From NCBI GenBank assembly GCA_014378105.1, contig JACMOI010000161.1, positions 1 to 57,635 of the forward strand: a DNA stretch of 57,635 nucleotides. Direction: 5' to 3'. Shown one piece after another: positions 1 to 8,660 of this stretch. The position numbers were made by a program, and so were the translations under genes. The notes beneath the pieces are model-generated. The model ran no database searches. It worked only from the letters and a program-made list of their open reading frames with translations, and was not told the origin of the DNA. Position 1 is the stretch's first letter. The number at the start of each line of letters is the position of its first letter. This DNA is from Pseudopedobacter sp. Lineage in GTDB: Bacteria > Bacteroidota > Bacteroidia > Sphingobacteriales > Sphingobacteriaceae.

Positions 1-1
1 C

Positions 2-505
2 GTTAATATTAGTTTAACAACTTTAAATGAAGATTTAAGGCTAAAACTTGAACCAAGGACAGTAACCGGAAAAGGTAGATTAAAAGTAATTGAGTCTTTA
101 GCTATAAGAAATATTCCGGTAAGAGTAATGGTTGCTCCAATAATTCCTGGCTTAAACAGTGATGAAATTCTTAAAATTATCAAGGCTGCTGCCGATGTTG
201 GTGTTAATGATGCAAGTTTCACCATTGTTAGGCTTAATGGAGCTGTTGCAGACCTATTTAAATATTGGATTGAAAAAGCATATCCTGATAAAGCTCAAAA
301 AGTAATTCATTTAATAGAAGCCTGCCACCAAGGAAAATTAAATGATAGCCGCTTTGGAAAAAGAATATCCGGTGATGGAAAAGAAGCAGAAGCTATACAT
401 CAGCTATTCAAGCTTTCTGTGAATAAATGCATTAAAACCAAAGGAATGAGGCCTTATAAACTCAACCATTTTACAAAAAGTAATCATCAATTCAGTTTAT
501 TCTAA
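2..505 (+). CDS. PA0069-family radical SAM protein, C-terminal part (gene cut by window start)
   Basis: The frame is open from base 2, so the gene begins outside the window and only its last 167 residues are visible. Visible blocks such as SLTTLNEDL, KLEPRT and VRVMVAPIIPGLN match the C-terminal half of the SplB-like radical SAM subgroup annotated as PA0069 family. The [4Fe-4S] CxxxCxxC motif would lie upstream and cannot be checked. The role of this family is not established. The fragment ends at a normal TAA with no sign of damage. Confidence 0.85.
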   Translation, partial: VNISLTTLNEDLRLKLEPRTVTGKGRLKVIESLAIRNIPVRVMVAPIIPGLNSDEILKIIKAAADVGVNDASFTIVRLNGAVADLFKYWIEKAYPDKAQKVIHLIEACHQGKLNDSRFGKRISGDGKEAEAIHQLFKLSVNKCIKTKGMRPYKLNHFTKSNHQFSLF

Positions 506-642
506 AAAATTATTAAAATTCCATTACTCTGCTTCTTTTCTTACTTTCATTCTTTAAAACCTAAAATTTGTATTGTCTTTCAAATTTTTATTTTTAACTT
601 TATACATTATACCAATTAAGTATTCAGTATATAATATTGTTT

Positions 643-1722
643 ATGAGTCAAAATATAAAGTCTTTTATAAGTGGGACAGGTAAATACATACCACACAGAA
701 TTGTTAAGAACGAGGACTTTATGGCTCATTCGTTTTTTGAAAAAGATGGATCACCGGTTTTGCGAAATAATATCGATGTGATCAATAAATTTCAAGCTAT
801 TACAGATATTGAAGAAAGAAGATACGCTGAAGATGATCAAATGACTTCCGATTTAGCTTATTTATCTGCTAAAGATGCATTAGAAAGTTCTGGTGTCGAT
901 AAAGAAGAATTAGATTACATTATTGTAGCACATAATTTTGGTGACATCAAGGCTGGTGGTAATAGAACTGATATGGTTCCAACTTTAGCTAGTCGGGTTA
1001 AGCATAAACTAGATATTCAAAACCCTGATTGTGTAGCCTATGATTTGCCTTTTGGCTGTCCAGGATGGTTGCAAGGCATGATTCAGGCTGATTATTACAT
1101 AAAATCAGGAGATGCAAAGCATGTTTTAATTATTGGCGCCGAGTCTTTATCGAGAGTCATAGACCCACATGATAGAGACAGTATGATTTATTCTGACGGG
1201 GCTGGCGCTACTATTTTATCGGCTTCAAAAAGTGGTTCAAAAGGTATTTTAAGTCATAAATCTCAAACACATACCCAAAACCAAGCTTGGTTTTTGCGGA
1301 TGGAAGGATCGAGTAAAGAAAATTACGAGGCTATTGAAGATATCTATCTTAAAATGGATGGAAGAAAAGTTTATGAATATGCCTTAGTAAATGTGCCTTT
1401 AGTGATGCAAATGGCTGTTGATAAAGCGGGAATTTCTTTTGACAAAATCAATAAAGTACTGGTTCATCAAGCGAATGGTAAAATGGATGAAGCTATTTTA
1501 AAACGCTTTTTCAAACTTTATGGAGTTGATACACCTCCAGCTGATATTATGCCAATGACTATTGCCAAATTAGGAAATTCTTCTGTGGCTACAATTCCTA
1601 CTTTGTTGGATATGATTTTGAAAAAGGAAATGGGAATGCATGAACCAAAAGAAGGTGATGTTGCGCTATTAGCCTCAGTTGGTGCAGGAATGAATATTAA
1701 CGCCATGGTTTATCAGTTTTAA
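643..1722 (+). CDS. 3-oxoacyl-ACP synthase III family protein (FabH-like)
   Basis: A 359-residue condensing enzyme of the thiolase fold. The expected Cys-His-Asn triad is present: C139 in DLPFGCPGW, H275 in LVHQANGK and N312 in KLGNSS. FabH enzymes start fatty-acid synthesis by condensing acyl-CoA with malonyl-ACP. This one is longer than typical FabH (about 320) and belongs to the broader KAS III-like group, so its acyl substrate is not clear. I prefer the ATG at 643 over the in-frame TTG at 637. An NTF2-like secreted protein follows after two bases, so the two are probably co-transcribed. Confidence 0.88.
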   Translation: MSQNIKSFISGTGKYIPHRIVKNEDFMAHSFFEKDGSPVLRNNIDVINKFQAITDIEERRYAEDDQMTSDLAYLSAKDALESSGVDKEELDYIIVAHNFGDIKAGGNRTDMVPTLASRVKHKLDIQNPDCVAYDLPFGCPGWLQGMIQADYYIKSGDAKHVLIIGAESLSRVIDPHDRDSMIYSDGAGATILSASKSGSKGILSHKSQTHTQNQAWFLRMEGSSKENYEAIEDIYLKMDGRKVYEYALVNVPLVMQMAVDKAGISFDKINKVLVHQANGKMDEAILKRFFKLYGVDTPPADIMPMTIAKLGNSSVATIPTLLDMILKKEMGMHEPKEGDVALLASVGAGMNINAMVYQF

Positions 1723-1724
1723 TA

Positions 1725-2186
1725 ATGAAAAGACTTTTTTTTGTAATCAGTTTTTTGTTTTGCTTTATGATTTCTAAGGCTCAATCTGTTGATGAATTAG
1801 CTGTACAACAAGTTATTGATGTTCTATTTAATGGAATGGCTGCAAAAGATGCTGTTGCCATTAAATCTGTTATGCATTCATCTGCAAGATTGCAAAGTGT
1901 TTCTGTTGATGATTCTGGCAAACCACAATTACAGTTAGAAAGTGTTGACGATTTTGTAAAACAAATTACTGCTATACCATCGAATACTAAAATTGAAGAA
2001 CGAGTTCTTTTTTATGATGTAAAAGTTGATGGAAATTTAGCACAAGTTTGGGCTGAATATCAGTTTTATATCAATGATAAAATGAGCCATTGCGGAGTTG
2101 ATTCTTTTCAGCTTTATAAAGCTGAAAATGGCGATTGGAAAATCATCCAAATAGCTGATACTCGCCACAAAGATAAATGTGATTAA
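1725..2186 (+). CDS. Secreted NTF2-like (SnoaL/DUF4440-type) protein
   Basis: A 153-residue protein with a clear signal peptide (MKRLFFVISFLFCFMISKAQ). The remainder has the pattern of an NTF2-like cone fold: a helical start with 'VQQVIDVLFNGMAAKDAVAI', then strands ending in 'HCGVDSFQLYKAENGDWKIIQIADTRH', typical of lumazine-protective or DUF4440-like family members. It starts two bases after the KAS III stop, so it is probably in the same transcript. The periplasmic function is unknown, and no catalytic residues can be assigned. Confidence 0.75.
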   Translation: MKRLFFVISFLFCFMISKAQSVDELAVQQVIDVLFNGMAAKDAVAIKSVMHSSARLQSVSVDDSGKPQLQLESVDDFVKQITAIPSNTKIEERVLFYDVKVDGNLAQVWAEYQFYINDKMSHCGVDSFQLYKAENGDWKIIQIADTRHKDKCD

Positions 2187-2198
2187 TTTTGATTTTTT

Positions 2199-2266
2199 GC
2201 GTTAACGATAGTAGAGACAGCTCCTGATTTTTCATCAGGACTACAGCGAATAGAGTGTTAAAACGC
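2199..2266. repeat. Intergenic repeat, copy A (68 bp), conserved ends
   Basis: This lies between the convergent ends of the NTF2-like gene and the GH18-CE4-GT2 gene. Read on the minus strand, it begins GCGTTTTAACACTCTATTCGC and ends CTACTATCGTTAACGC. The same ends occur in the same order at 39716-39798. The middle differs between the copies; here it contains a 6-bp hairpin (CCTGAT/ATCAGG, 2223-2239). The two outer ends are imperfect inverted repeats of each other (GCGTTAAC and GCGTTTTAAC). Confidence 0.65.
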
Positions 2267-2285
2267 CTAAAGTAAAATCTTAAGT

Positions 2286-5200
2286 TTAGCTTGTTTGAGC
2301 AACAACGTTTCCTGTTCTTTTTAAAACACCCCACCCGTTAATTTCACCTTTTAAGGCTTTTCTAATTGATTTAAAAAGTACGTAATACATTAACTGTCTC
2401 CAAATAAAACGCTGTGGAATTAAGTATATCAATTTTCTTCTTGGTTCATTTTCAATTTTAAATGCGAAACTTGCAAAAATAATATCAACCACAATAAACA
2501 ACGCATAATAAAAAATTACCTGACCAAAACTAGTACTTAAGGAGAATGTACTTTGAATTGCCGCCCAATTTAAAGCACCTATACTAACCAAATTCCAAAC
2601 TCCACTTATTACTGCTGTTAACATAAATAAGTCAGCTAAGGGGGCAAACAGAGGAAGAATAATTTGAAAAATTAAAATATTAGGCATGCCTATCATACCA
2701 AAATAGCCGTACTTCCTCCTAAACAAAGCATCCCTATTTTTCCAAAAGCTTTGGATCACTCCGTAACTCCATCTAAATCTTTGCTTTAAGAACATGTCTA
2801 GTGTCTCGGGAGCTTCGGTATATGCAATCGCATCTGTACTGTTTTTCACAATATAACCAGCTTTCAGAATCCGCATGGTTAGATCACAATCTTCTGCTAA
2901 GGTATCACTAGTAAAACCTCCAACTTCCTGAACCACTTTTTTTCTAAAAGCTCCGATAGCTCCGGGAATAACAGTTATACTGTTTAAAACCTCAAAAGCT
3001 CTCCTATCCATACTTTGGCTAGTAATATATTCTATCGACTGCCATTTTGTGAGTAAATTATTTTCGTTCCCAACTTTTACTGTCCCTGCTATGGCAGCAA
3101 CTTCTTCATTTTCAAAACCTATCATCAAATTTCTAATGGCCCCTTTGTTAAGTTGAGTATCAGCATCAATACATACAATAAAATCATACTTAGATTTTTG
3201 TATTCCAAAGTTTAATGCAGAAGCTTTCCCACCATTTTCTTTGGTATAAATTGTAACATTCGGGTGGTTTTGATAAGCAGCTTGCACCACTTTATAGGTA
3301 TCATCTTTAGAACCATCATCTACAAATAACAACTCGAAATTTGGATAATTTAGATTTAATAAGCTCTCTATGGTTTTGATAACTGTTATTTCCTCATTAT
3401 ATGCCGGAATGATGACGCTTACCGGAGGAAAATAATCAGGCGCTAAACGTTCTAAATTCTTTTCTTTTTTATGCTTTCTTAAGGCTAGAGTTGTAATAAT
3501 CAATAACCTCATAAAAGCCAAAACAATGGCTGTAATAAATATATAGTAAAGAATTCTATTCCCGTAAAAGAAAGAAGTGATAAAAATTTCGTCGGCTTTA
3601 CCTGTAAGACCCGAATTGGCATCGTCTGTGATAGCGGGCATTACTTCGGCTTTCGTCTTCCCAATGATATGAGATACTGTAGTAAATTCATATCCCTTCT
3701 TTTTGAAGTAATCAATAATTCTAGGCAAAGCCTCTACGGTTGCTGATCGATCTCCACCTGCATCGTGTAGTAAAATAATGCTTCCATGGCTTTGTTGTGC
3801 TATTACTCTTGCAACAATTGTATCGGCAGAAATTCCAGGTCGCCAATCTTGTGGGTCAATTGATTCTCCAACATTGATATAATTTTCAGCCCTACTTTGT
3901 GCTACTGGTAACACTTCGGCTCTTACTTGTGGTTCCGCGTCAGCATTAAAAGGTGCTCTAAATAAAATAGTACTCCTTCCTGTTACACATTCTATCAATT
4001 TTCTAGTTGCATTTAACTCAAAAATTACCCTAGTTCGACTAACTTTAGATAAATCGGGATGAAAAAAAGTATGGTTACCTATTTCGAAGCCGTCGTCGTA
4101 AATTTCCTTTAATAAAGGAATATTTTGCTCGGCCATCACGCCAACTACAAAGAAAGTCGCAGGCACATGCTCCCGCTGTAATATTTCTAAAACTTGCGGA
4201 GTATAAGTTGGATCTGGACCATCATCAAAAGTGAGGATTACCTTTTTATCGGCTTTACCGAATTTATTGATTACATATTTAGTAGGTAAATCAACATATT
4301 GCTGATCAACAATCATTTTGGTCAACGAATCCATTTTTAGGGTTAACTTTCCTTCTTTTGGTGTAGTAACCAAATCTAGAATCTCGCCATCACCGGTATA
4401 ATTTACCCTATCGTTTAATTGCACTTTTGAAAGCTCATTTCCACTGTAATGTTCCTTATTCAGTTGCTCTATTGATAAATCTTTGTTAAAAAACTGCCAA
4501 AGTCTGGAATCCTCAGAACCTAATCTCCACAACGCAACACCAGCCACACCCCAATCATCTGCCATGCGCATGATGTTGAAATTTGTTGCAGCATCAGTAA
4601 AGTAAACTTGATGCTTCACATTGCGATTATCTAAATAGCTATAATGTAAATTTCCAGATTGAGGATCGAACAATACTTTTGCGTGAAATTGTTGAGCTTG
4701 GCTAATGGCAGTTTGATAAGTTACGTTCACACCTTGTCCATTCTCAGGCCAATCAAATCCGTATCCAGCAATTGCTAAAACAACTTTTGAACTTGGAATT
4801 TCTTTACATATTTTGTCCAATTTTTCCTCAACCCAGCGTTGATGTGAAATATCACCTGCATTACTTAATTCAGTGTGTTGATCATAAGCCATTAGAAAAA
4901 TATAATCGTTATACTTTGCCAACTCCTTCACGTTATAATCATTATTATCTGGCGATACATCCTGAGTAACCATATAACCTTTTTGATGGAGTTGATTATA
5001 CAGCTGTTTTTGAAAATTGATGATTGATTGATCAGAGTTTTCAACCAATTCTTCAAAATCTATATTCACACCATCCAATTTATACTTCTGAAGTTGAAAA
5101 ATAAGATTATTGATAAAAGCTTGAGTGTGTTGTTTAGAGTTGATAATTCTGTGAACTGCTTCCCCGTTCCAATTTCCGTTGATGAAATTCTTTACTGAGG

Positions 5201-5690
5201 CTATAATTTTTTTATGATGGGTTTTTACAATTTTGATGACATCCTGATCTATATGAGTTCTAAGTGTGTCACTTTGAGGGTCCAGAAAGAAAAATTCAGG
5301 AATAATCACATCCATTTTTTTGATGTGATCATTTAATGAAGTGTAAGATTGTGGATCCCAATCTACAAAAAAGCCAAAATTAATTCTGTCTATATTATTG
5401 TTATGAAGCTTGTGATAAGCTTCCTTATCTTTTTGAAGTTCAATAATTTTTGCTTTTTGTATTTTAAATTCTTTATACTTTTGTGATACCTTAATTTTAG
5501 CAATCTCCTTTGGTGAATAGGTATTATACTCTTTGCTTAAATCGGGAAGTTTTGGGTATTGTTTTGAGGAAATAGTGATTACTACAGAGATGATAGATAA
5601 AGCAATTATCAAAAAGATAATTCTACTCATCCATTTAAACCTTTTCCACCGGTTGGGAGATAAGGTTTGAAAAACTTGTTTGCCTTGCAC
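2286..5690 (-). CDS. Trimodular GH18 - polysaccharide deacetylase (CE4) - GT2 membrane protein
   Basis: A 1134-residue protein with three enzyme modules. After an N-terminal membrane helix (about 22-42) comes a GH18-type domain (about 100-405) with the signature DGVNIDFE (D206-E213). Next is a CE4 NodB-type deacetylase (about 480-665) with TFDDGPD (D489/D490), H540/H544 and LLHD (H642). After a second helix (about 706-735) comes a processive GT2 domain (about 755-990) with DD791-792, DAD842-844, ED933-934 and QxxRW (Q970, R973, W974), then several membrane helices. This combines PgaB-like deacetylase/hydrolase functions with PgaC-like synthesis in one chain, so polymerisation and trimming of an N-acetylhexosamine exopolysaccharide is the likely role. 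The polymer itself is inference. No other exopolysaccharide gene adjoins it. Confidence 0.9.
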   Translation of the reverse strand: MQGKQVFQTLSPNRWKRFKWMSRIIFLIIALSIISVVITISSKQYPKLPDLSKEYNTYSPKEIAKIKVSQKYKEFKIQKAKIIELQKDKEAYHKLHNNNIDRINFGFFVDWDPQSYTSLNDHIKKMDVIIPEFFFLDPQSDTLRTHIDQDVIKIVKTHHKKIIASVKNFINGNWNGEAVHRIINSKQHTQAFINNLIFQLQKYKLDGVNIDFEELVENSDQSIINFQKQLYNQLHQKGYMVTQDVSPDNNDYNVKELAKYNDYIFLMAYDQHTELSNAGDISHQRWVEEKLDKICKEIPSSKVVLAIAGYGFDWPENGQGVNVTYQTAISQAQQFHAKVLFDPQSGNLHYSYLDNRNVKHQVYFTDAATNFNIMRMADDWGVAGVALWRLGSEDSRLWQFFNKDLSIEQLNKEHYSGNELSKVQLNDRVNYTGDGEILDLVTTPKEGKLTLKMDSLTKMIVDQQYVDLPTKYVINKFGKADKKVILTFDDGPDPTYTPQVLEILQREHVPATFFVVGVMAEQNIPLLKEIYDDGFEIGNHTFFHPDLSKVSRTRVIFELNATRKLIECVTGRSTILFRAPFNADAEPQVRAEVLPVAQSRAENYINVGESIDPQDWRPGISADTIVARVIAQQSHGSIILLHDAGGDRSATVEALPRIIDYFKKKGYEFTTVSHIIGKTKAEVMPAITDDANSGLTGKADEIFITSFFYGNRILYYIFITAIVLAFMRLLIITTLALRKHKKEKNLERLAPDYFPPVSVIIPAYNEEITVIKTIESLLNLNYPNFELLFVDDGSKDDTYKVVQAAYQNHPNVTIYTKENGGKASALNFGIQKSKYDFIVCIDADTQLNKGAIRNLMIGFENEEVAAIAGTVKVGNENNLLTKWQSIEYITSQSMDRRAFEVLNSITVIPGAIGAFRKKVVQEVGGFTSDTLAEDCDLTMRILKAGYIVKNSTDAIAYTEAPETLDMFLKQRFRWSYGVIQSFWKNRDALFRRKYGYFGMIGMPNILIFQIILPLFAPLADLFMLTAVISGVWNLVSIGALNWAAIQSTFSLSTSFGQVIFYYALFIVVDIIFASFAFKIENEPRRKLIYLIPQRFIWRQLMYYVLFKSIRKALKGEINGWGVLKRTGNVVAQTS

Positions 5691-5763
5691 TTTAAATTTT
5701 GTTTAATAACACTACAAATCAAAAAAATTGTAATGAAATAATAATGAGTTTTAATAAAAAACG

Positions 5764-5919
5764 CTAAAACTTGTCTGCTTCGATTTTAGAAAAATCTACG
5801 CCGCATTTACAGTTTGTGCCGCAACCATTTTTTGCTTTAAAACTTCTATAAATGCTTCGTATTATATAAGCTGATGCTCCCAAAAAGAGTATCAATACGA
5901 TGATATTTTGTATTCCCAT
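5764..5919 (-). CDS. FeoB-associated Cys-rich membrane protein-like, 51 aa
   Basis: A small gene read on the minus strand from the ATG at 5919 to the TAG at 5764. The 51-residue product has one N-terminal membrane helix (MGIQNIIVLILFLGASAYII), a basic segment (RSIYRSFKAK) and a short Cys cluster (NGCGTNCKCG, C33, C37, C39). This matches the small FeoB-associated Cys-rich membrane proteins that usually sit next to feoAB in Bacteroidota. No feoA or feoB lies in this window, so here it is an orphan between the GH18-CE4-GT2 gene and typA. A role in ferrous iron transport is family-based inference. Confidence 0.72.
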   Translation of the reverse strand: MGIQNIIVLILFLGASAYIIRSIYRSFKAKNGCGTNCKCGVDFSKIEADKF

Positions 5920-5984
5920 AACTTTTCAAAGTTAATTTAATATGTTAACAACATAGTCATTTCATTTTCAAATATTCAAACTGC

Positions 5985-6013
5985 TTTATTTTCAAATATT
6001 AAACTTAGCTTTG
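5985..6013 (+). promoter_or_regulatory. Candidate Bacteroidota promoter for typA
   Basis: A perfect -7 box of the form TAnnTTTG (TAGCTTTG, 6006-6013) lies 26 bases before the typA ATG. A TTTA at 5985-5988 sits in the expected -33 position, 17 bases upstream. The predicted start site is near 6019. Confidence 0.5.
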
Positions 6014-6039
6014 CAAAAATTTTTTTAAGGCTTTTTTGC

Positions 6040-7851
6040 ATGCAAAAGATAAGAAATATAGCGATCATCGCTCACGTTGACCACGGTAAAACTACATTGG
6101 TTGACAAAATTTTACACTCTTGTTCTATCTTTAGAGATAACGAATCTACAGGAGAATTAATATTGGATAATAATGATTTGGAACGTGAGCGTGGTATTAC
6201 CATCGTTTCTAAAAATGTTTCTGTTCAATATAAAGATGTTAAAATCAACATTATTGATACTCCTGGTCACGCCGATTTCGGTGGTGAAGTAGAGCGTGTA
6301 TTAAAAATGGCTGATGGAGTATTGATACTTTGTGACGCTTTTGAAGGCGCAATGCCTCAAACTCGTTTCGTAACGCAAAAAGCATTGGCTTTAGGTTTAA
6401 AGCCAATTGTTGTGGTAAATAAGGTTGATAAAGAAAACTGTCGCCCAGAAGAGGTTTACGAGCAAATTTTCGAATTGTTTTTCAACTTAGAAGCAACAGA
6501 AGATCAATTAGACTTCCAGGTAATCTATGGTTCTTCTAAACAAGGTTGGATGAGTACAGATTGGCAAAAACCAACTGACAACATTTTCCCTTTGATGGAT
6601 GCTATTTTGGAAAACATTCCCCCTGCTCCAATACAAGAAGGCACCTTACAAATGCAAATCACCTCTTTAGATTACTCTTCTTTCGTAGGTCGTATTGCAA
6701 TTGGTAGAGTTGCTCGTGGAACCATCAAAGAAAATATGCCTGTTTCTTTAGTGAAACGTGATGGTAAGATTGTAAAATCAAGAATTAAAGAATTATATAC
6801 TTTCGAAGGCTTAGGTAAGGTAAAAGTTACTGAGGTTTCTTCTGGTGATATTTGCGCAGTAGTGGGTATCGAGGGTTTTGATATTGGCGATACCATTGCA
6901 GATTTTAACAATCCAGAGCAATTAGAAGTGATCCATATTGATGAGCCAACAATGAACATGTTGTTTACCATCAATAACTCTCCTTTCTTTGGTAAAGAAG
7001 GTAAATTTGTAACCTCCCAGCGTTTACGTGAGCGTTTATACAAAGAGATGGAGAAAAATTTAGCCTTAAAAGTGGTAGAAACAGAATCTCCAGATTCTTA
7101 CCTTGTTTACGGACGTGGTATTCTCCATTTGTCAGTTTTGATTGAAACCATGCGTCGTGAAGGTTATGAATTACAAGTAGGGCAACCACAAGTAATTGTA
7201 AAGATAATTGACGACGTGAAGTGTGAGCCTGTTGAAACGTTAATTGTAGATGTACCAGGTGAAGTTGCCGGTAAAGTAATTGAATTAGTAACTCAACGTA
7301 AAGGCGATTTACTAGTCATGGAACCTAAAGGTGATTTACAACATTTAGAATTTGAAATTCCTGCTCGGGGTATTATTGGTTTAAGAAATAATGTTTTAAC
7401 TGCTACTGCAGGAGAAGCTATTATGGCTCACCGATTCAAAGCTTACGAGCCTTGGAAAGGTCCAATTCCGGGAAGAGGTAATGGCGTTTTAATTTCTATG
7501 GATAAAGGGATGACTACTGCTTATGCCATTGACAAGTTGCAAGACAGAGGACGTTTCTTTGTTGATCCGGGTGTTGATATTTACGAAGGTCAGGTTTTAG
7601 GCGAGCATATACGTGATAGTGATTTAGTCATTAACATCACTAAAGGAAAGCAATTAACCAACATGAGAGCTTCTGGTACAGATGATAACGTTCGTATTTC
7701 CCCAGCAATTAAATTCTCTTTAGAAGAATGTATGGAATACATACAAGCTGATGAGTATATTGAAGTAACGCCTGCTAGTATCCGTTTACGTAAAATTTAT
7801 TTAACAGATCAAGAACGTAAGGTCAAAGGAAAATCTTTGATCAATCAATAA
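6040..7851 (+). CDS. typA: Translational GTPase TypA/BipA
   Basis: A 603-residue ribosome-associated GTPase of normal family length. The G1 motif AHVDHGKTT lies near the N-terminus, followed by switch residues in RERGITI, G3 DTPGHADFGGEVER, and G4 NKVDK. EF-G-like domains and the TypA-specific C-terminal domain follow (for example GRGILHLSVLIETMRREGYE and the final 'VTPASIRLRKIYL'). TypA acts in ribosome assembly and stress or cold adaptation. It is monocistronic, with a promoter upstream and a strong terminator 22 bases after the stop. Confidence 0.97.
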   Translation: MQKIRNIAIIAHVDHGKTTLVDKILHSCSIFRDNESTGELILDNNDLERERGITIVSKNVSVQYKDVKINIIDTPGHADFGGEVERVLKMADGVLILCDAFEGAMPQTRFVTQKALALGLKPIVVVNKVDKENCRPEEVYEQIFELFFNLEATEDQLDFQVIYGSSKQGWMSTDWQKPTDNIFPLMDAILENIPPAPIQEGTLQMQITSLDYSSFVGRIAIGRVARGTIKENMPVSLVKRDGKIVKSRIKELYTFEGLGKVKVTEVSSGDICAVVGIEGFDIGDTIADFNNPEQLEVIHIDEPTMNMLFTINNSPFFGKEGKFVTSQRLRERLYKEMEKNLALKVVETESPDSYLVYGRGILHLSVLIETMRREGYELQVGQPQVIVKIIDDVKCEPVETLIVDVPGEVAGKVIELVTQRKGDLLVMEPKGDLQHLEFEIPARGIIGLRNNVLTATAGEAIMAHRFKAYEPWKGPIPGRGNGVLISMDKGMTTAYAIDKLQDRGRFFVDPGVDIYEGQVLGEHIRDSDLVINITKGKQLTNMRASGTDDNVRISPAIKFSLEECMEYIQADEYIEVTPASIRLRKIYLTDQERKVKGKSLINQ

Positions 7852-7871
7852 TTTTAAATAAACTATAACAA

Positions 7872-7900
7872 AAAGTCCCTTTAACGAGGGACTTTTTTTT
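7872..7900 (+). terminator. Rho-independent terminator after typA
   Basis: A 7-bp GC-rich stem (AGTCCCT 7874-7880, AGGGACT 7887-7893) with a 6-base loop is followed by a run of T residues. It separates typA from the polysaccharide cluster. Confidence 0.85.
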
Positions 7901-7961
7901 GTTCTTAAAATTAATATCTATCAATAATTTGATAAGTTTGATAAAAAATTCATCGCTTACA

Positions 7962-8660
7962 ATGATAAAATTCGTTCAAGATATACTTTACAAAATGGGT
8001 CTAATTGTAAAATTAGTTCGCCCAGAAAATAATCTATGGTTGCAAACCAGAAATATTAAAAATGTATTAGATATAGGGGCAAATACTGGACAATTTGCTA
8101 GTAGAATAAATGAGATTTTACCAAACGTAAACATCATATCATTCGAACCTATTAAAAAATGTTACGACGAGCTTTTAATCAATACGAAAGGCTTAAAAAT
8201 TAAAGCATTTAATTGCGCTTTAGGTGAAGTTGAAGAGGAACAAGAAATTAATATTAGTGCTCACTCTCCTAGTTCCTCCTTGTTACCGATGGCTGATTTG
8301 CATAAAGAAGTTTTTGCAGGAACCAATTTTGTAGAAAAAGAAAAAATCAGTATTAAAAAATTAGATACTATTTTTCCAGAACTAAACATCGAAGGAAAAT
8401 TTATGGTCAAAATTGATGTGCAAGGTTTTGAGGATAGGGTAATTAAAGGTGGCTTAGAAACACTTAAAAAAGCTGATTTTATATTAATAGAAACCTCTTT
8501 TGAAGAGTTATACAAGGATCAATTATTATTTGATGGCATTTATCAATTATTATTTGGAATTGGATTTACCTTTAAAGGAAACCTAACACAGGCCATTAAT
8601 AAAAAAGACGGGAGAATATTATATGCTGAATCTCTTTTCTTTAATGCTAATTTAAATTGA
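7962..8660 (+). CDS. FkbM family methyltransferase
   Basis: A 232-residue SAM-dependent methyltransferase. The SAM-binding motif is VLDIGANTGQFA, followed by the acidic strand ISFEPIKKCYDEL and the FkbM block 'KIDVQGFEDRVIKGG'. The ATG at 7962 gives the usual N-terminus. An upstream TTG at 7899 would place the start inside the typA terminator and is rejected. The stop overlaps the TTG start of the next gene (TTGA), which suggests translational coupling. FkbM-type enzymes in such clusters methylate sugar hydroxyls; the substrate here is unknown. Confidence 0.87.
   Translation: MIKFVQDILYKMGLIVKLVRPENNLWLQTRNIKNVLDIGANTGQFASRINEILPNVNIISFEPIKKCYDELLINTKGLKIKAFNCALGEVEEEQEINISAHSPSSSLLPMADLHKEVFAGTNFVEKEKISIKKLDTIFPELNIEGKFMVKIDVQGFEDRVIKGGLETLKKADFILIETSFEELYKDQLLFDGIYQLLFGIGFTFKGNLTQAINKKDGRILYAESLFFNANLN

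Noticed and set aside
7899-7961. Upstream TTG start for the FkbM methyltransferase
   Set aside because: It would begin within the typA terminator T tract, and the extra residues do not resemble the family N-terminus; ATG at 7962 is preferred.
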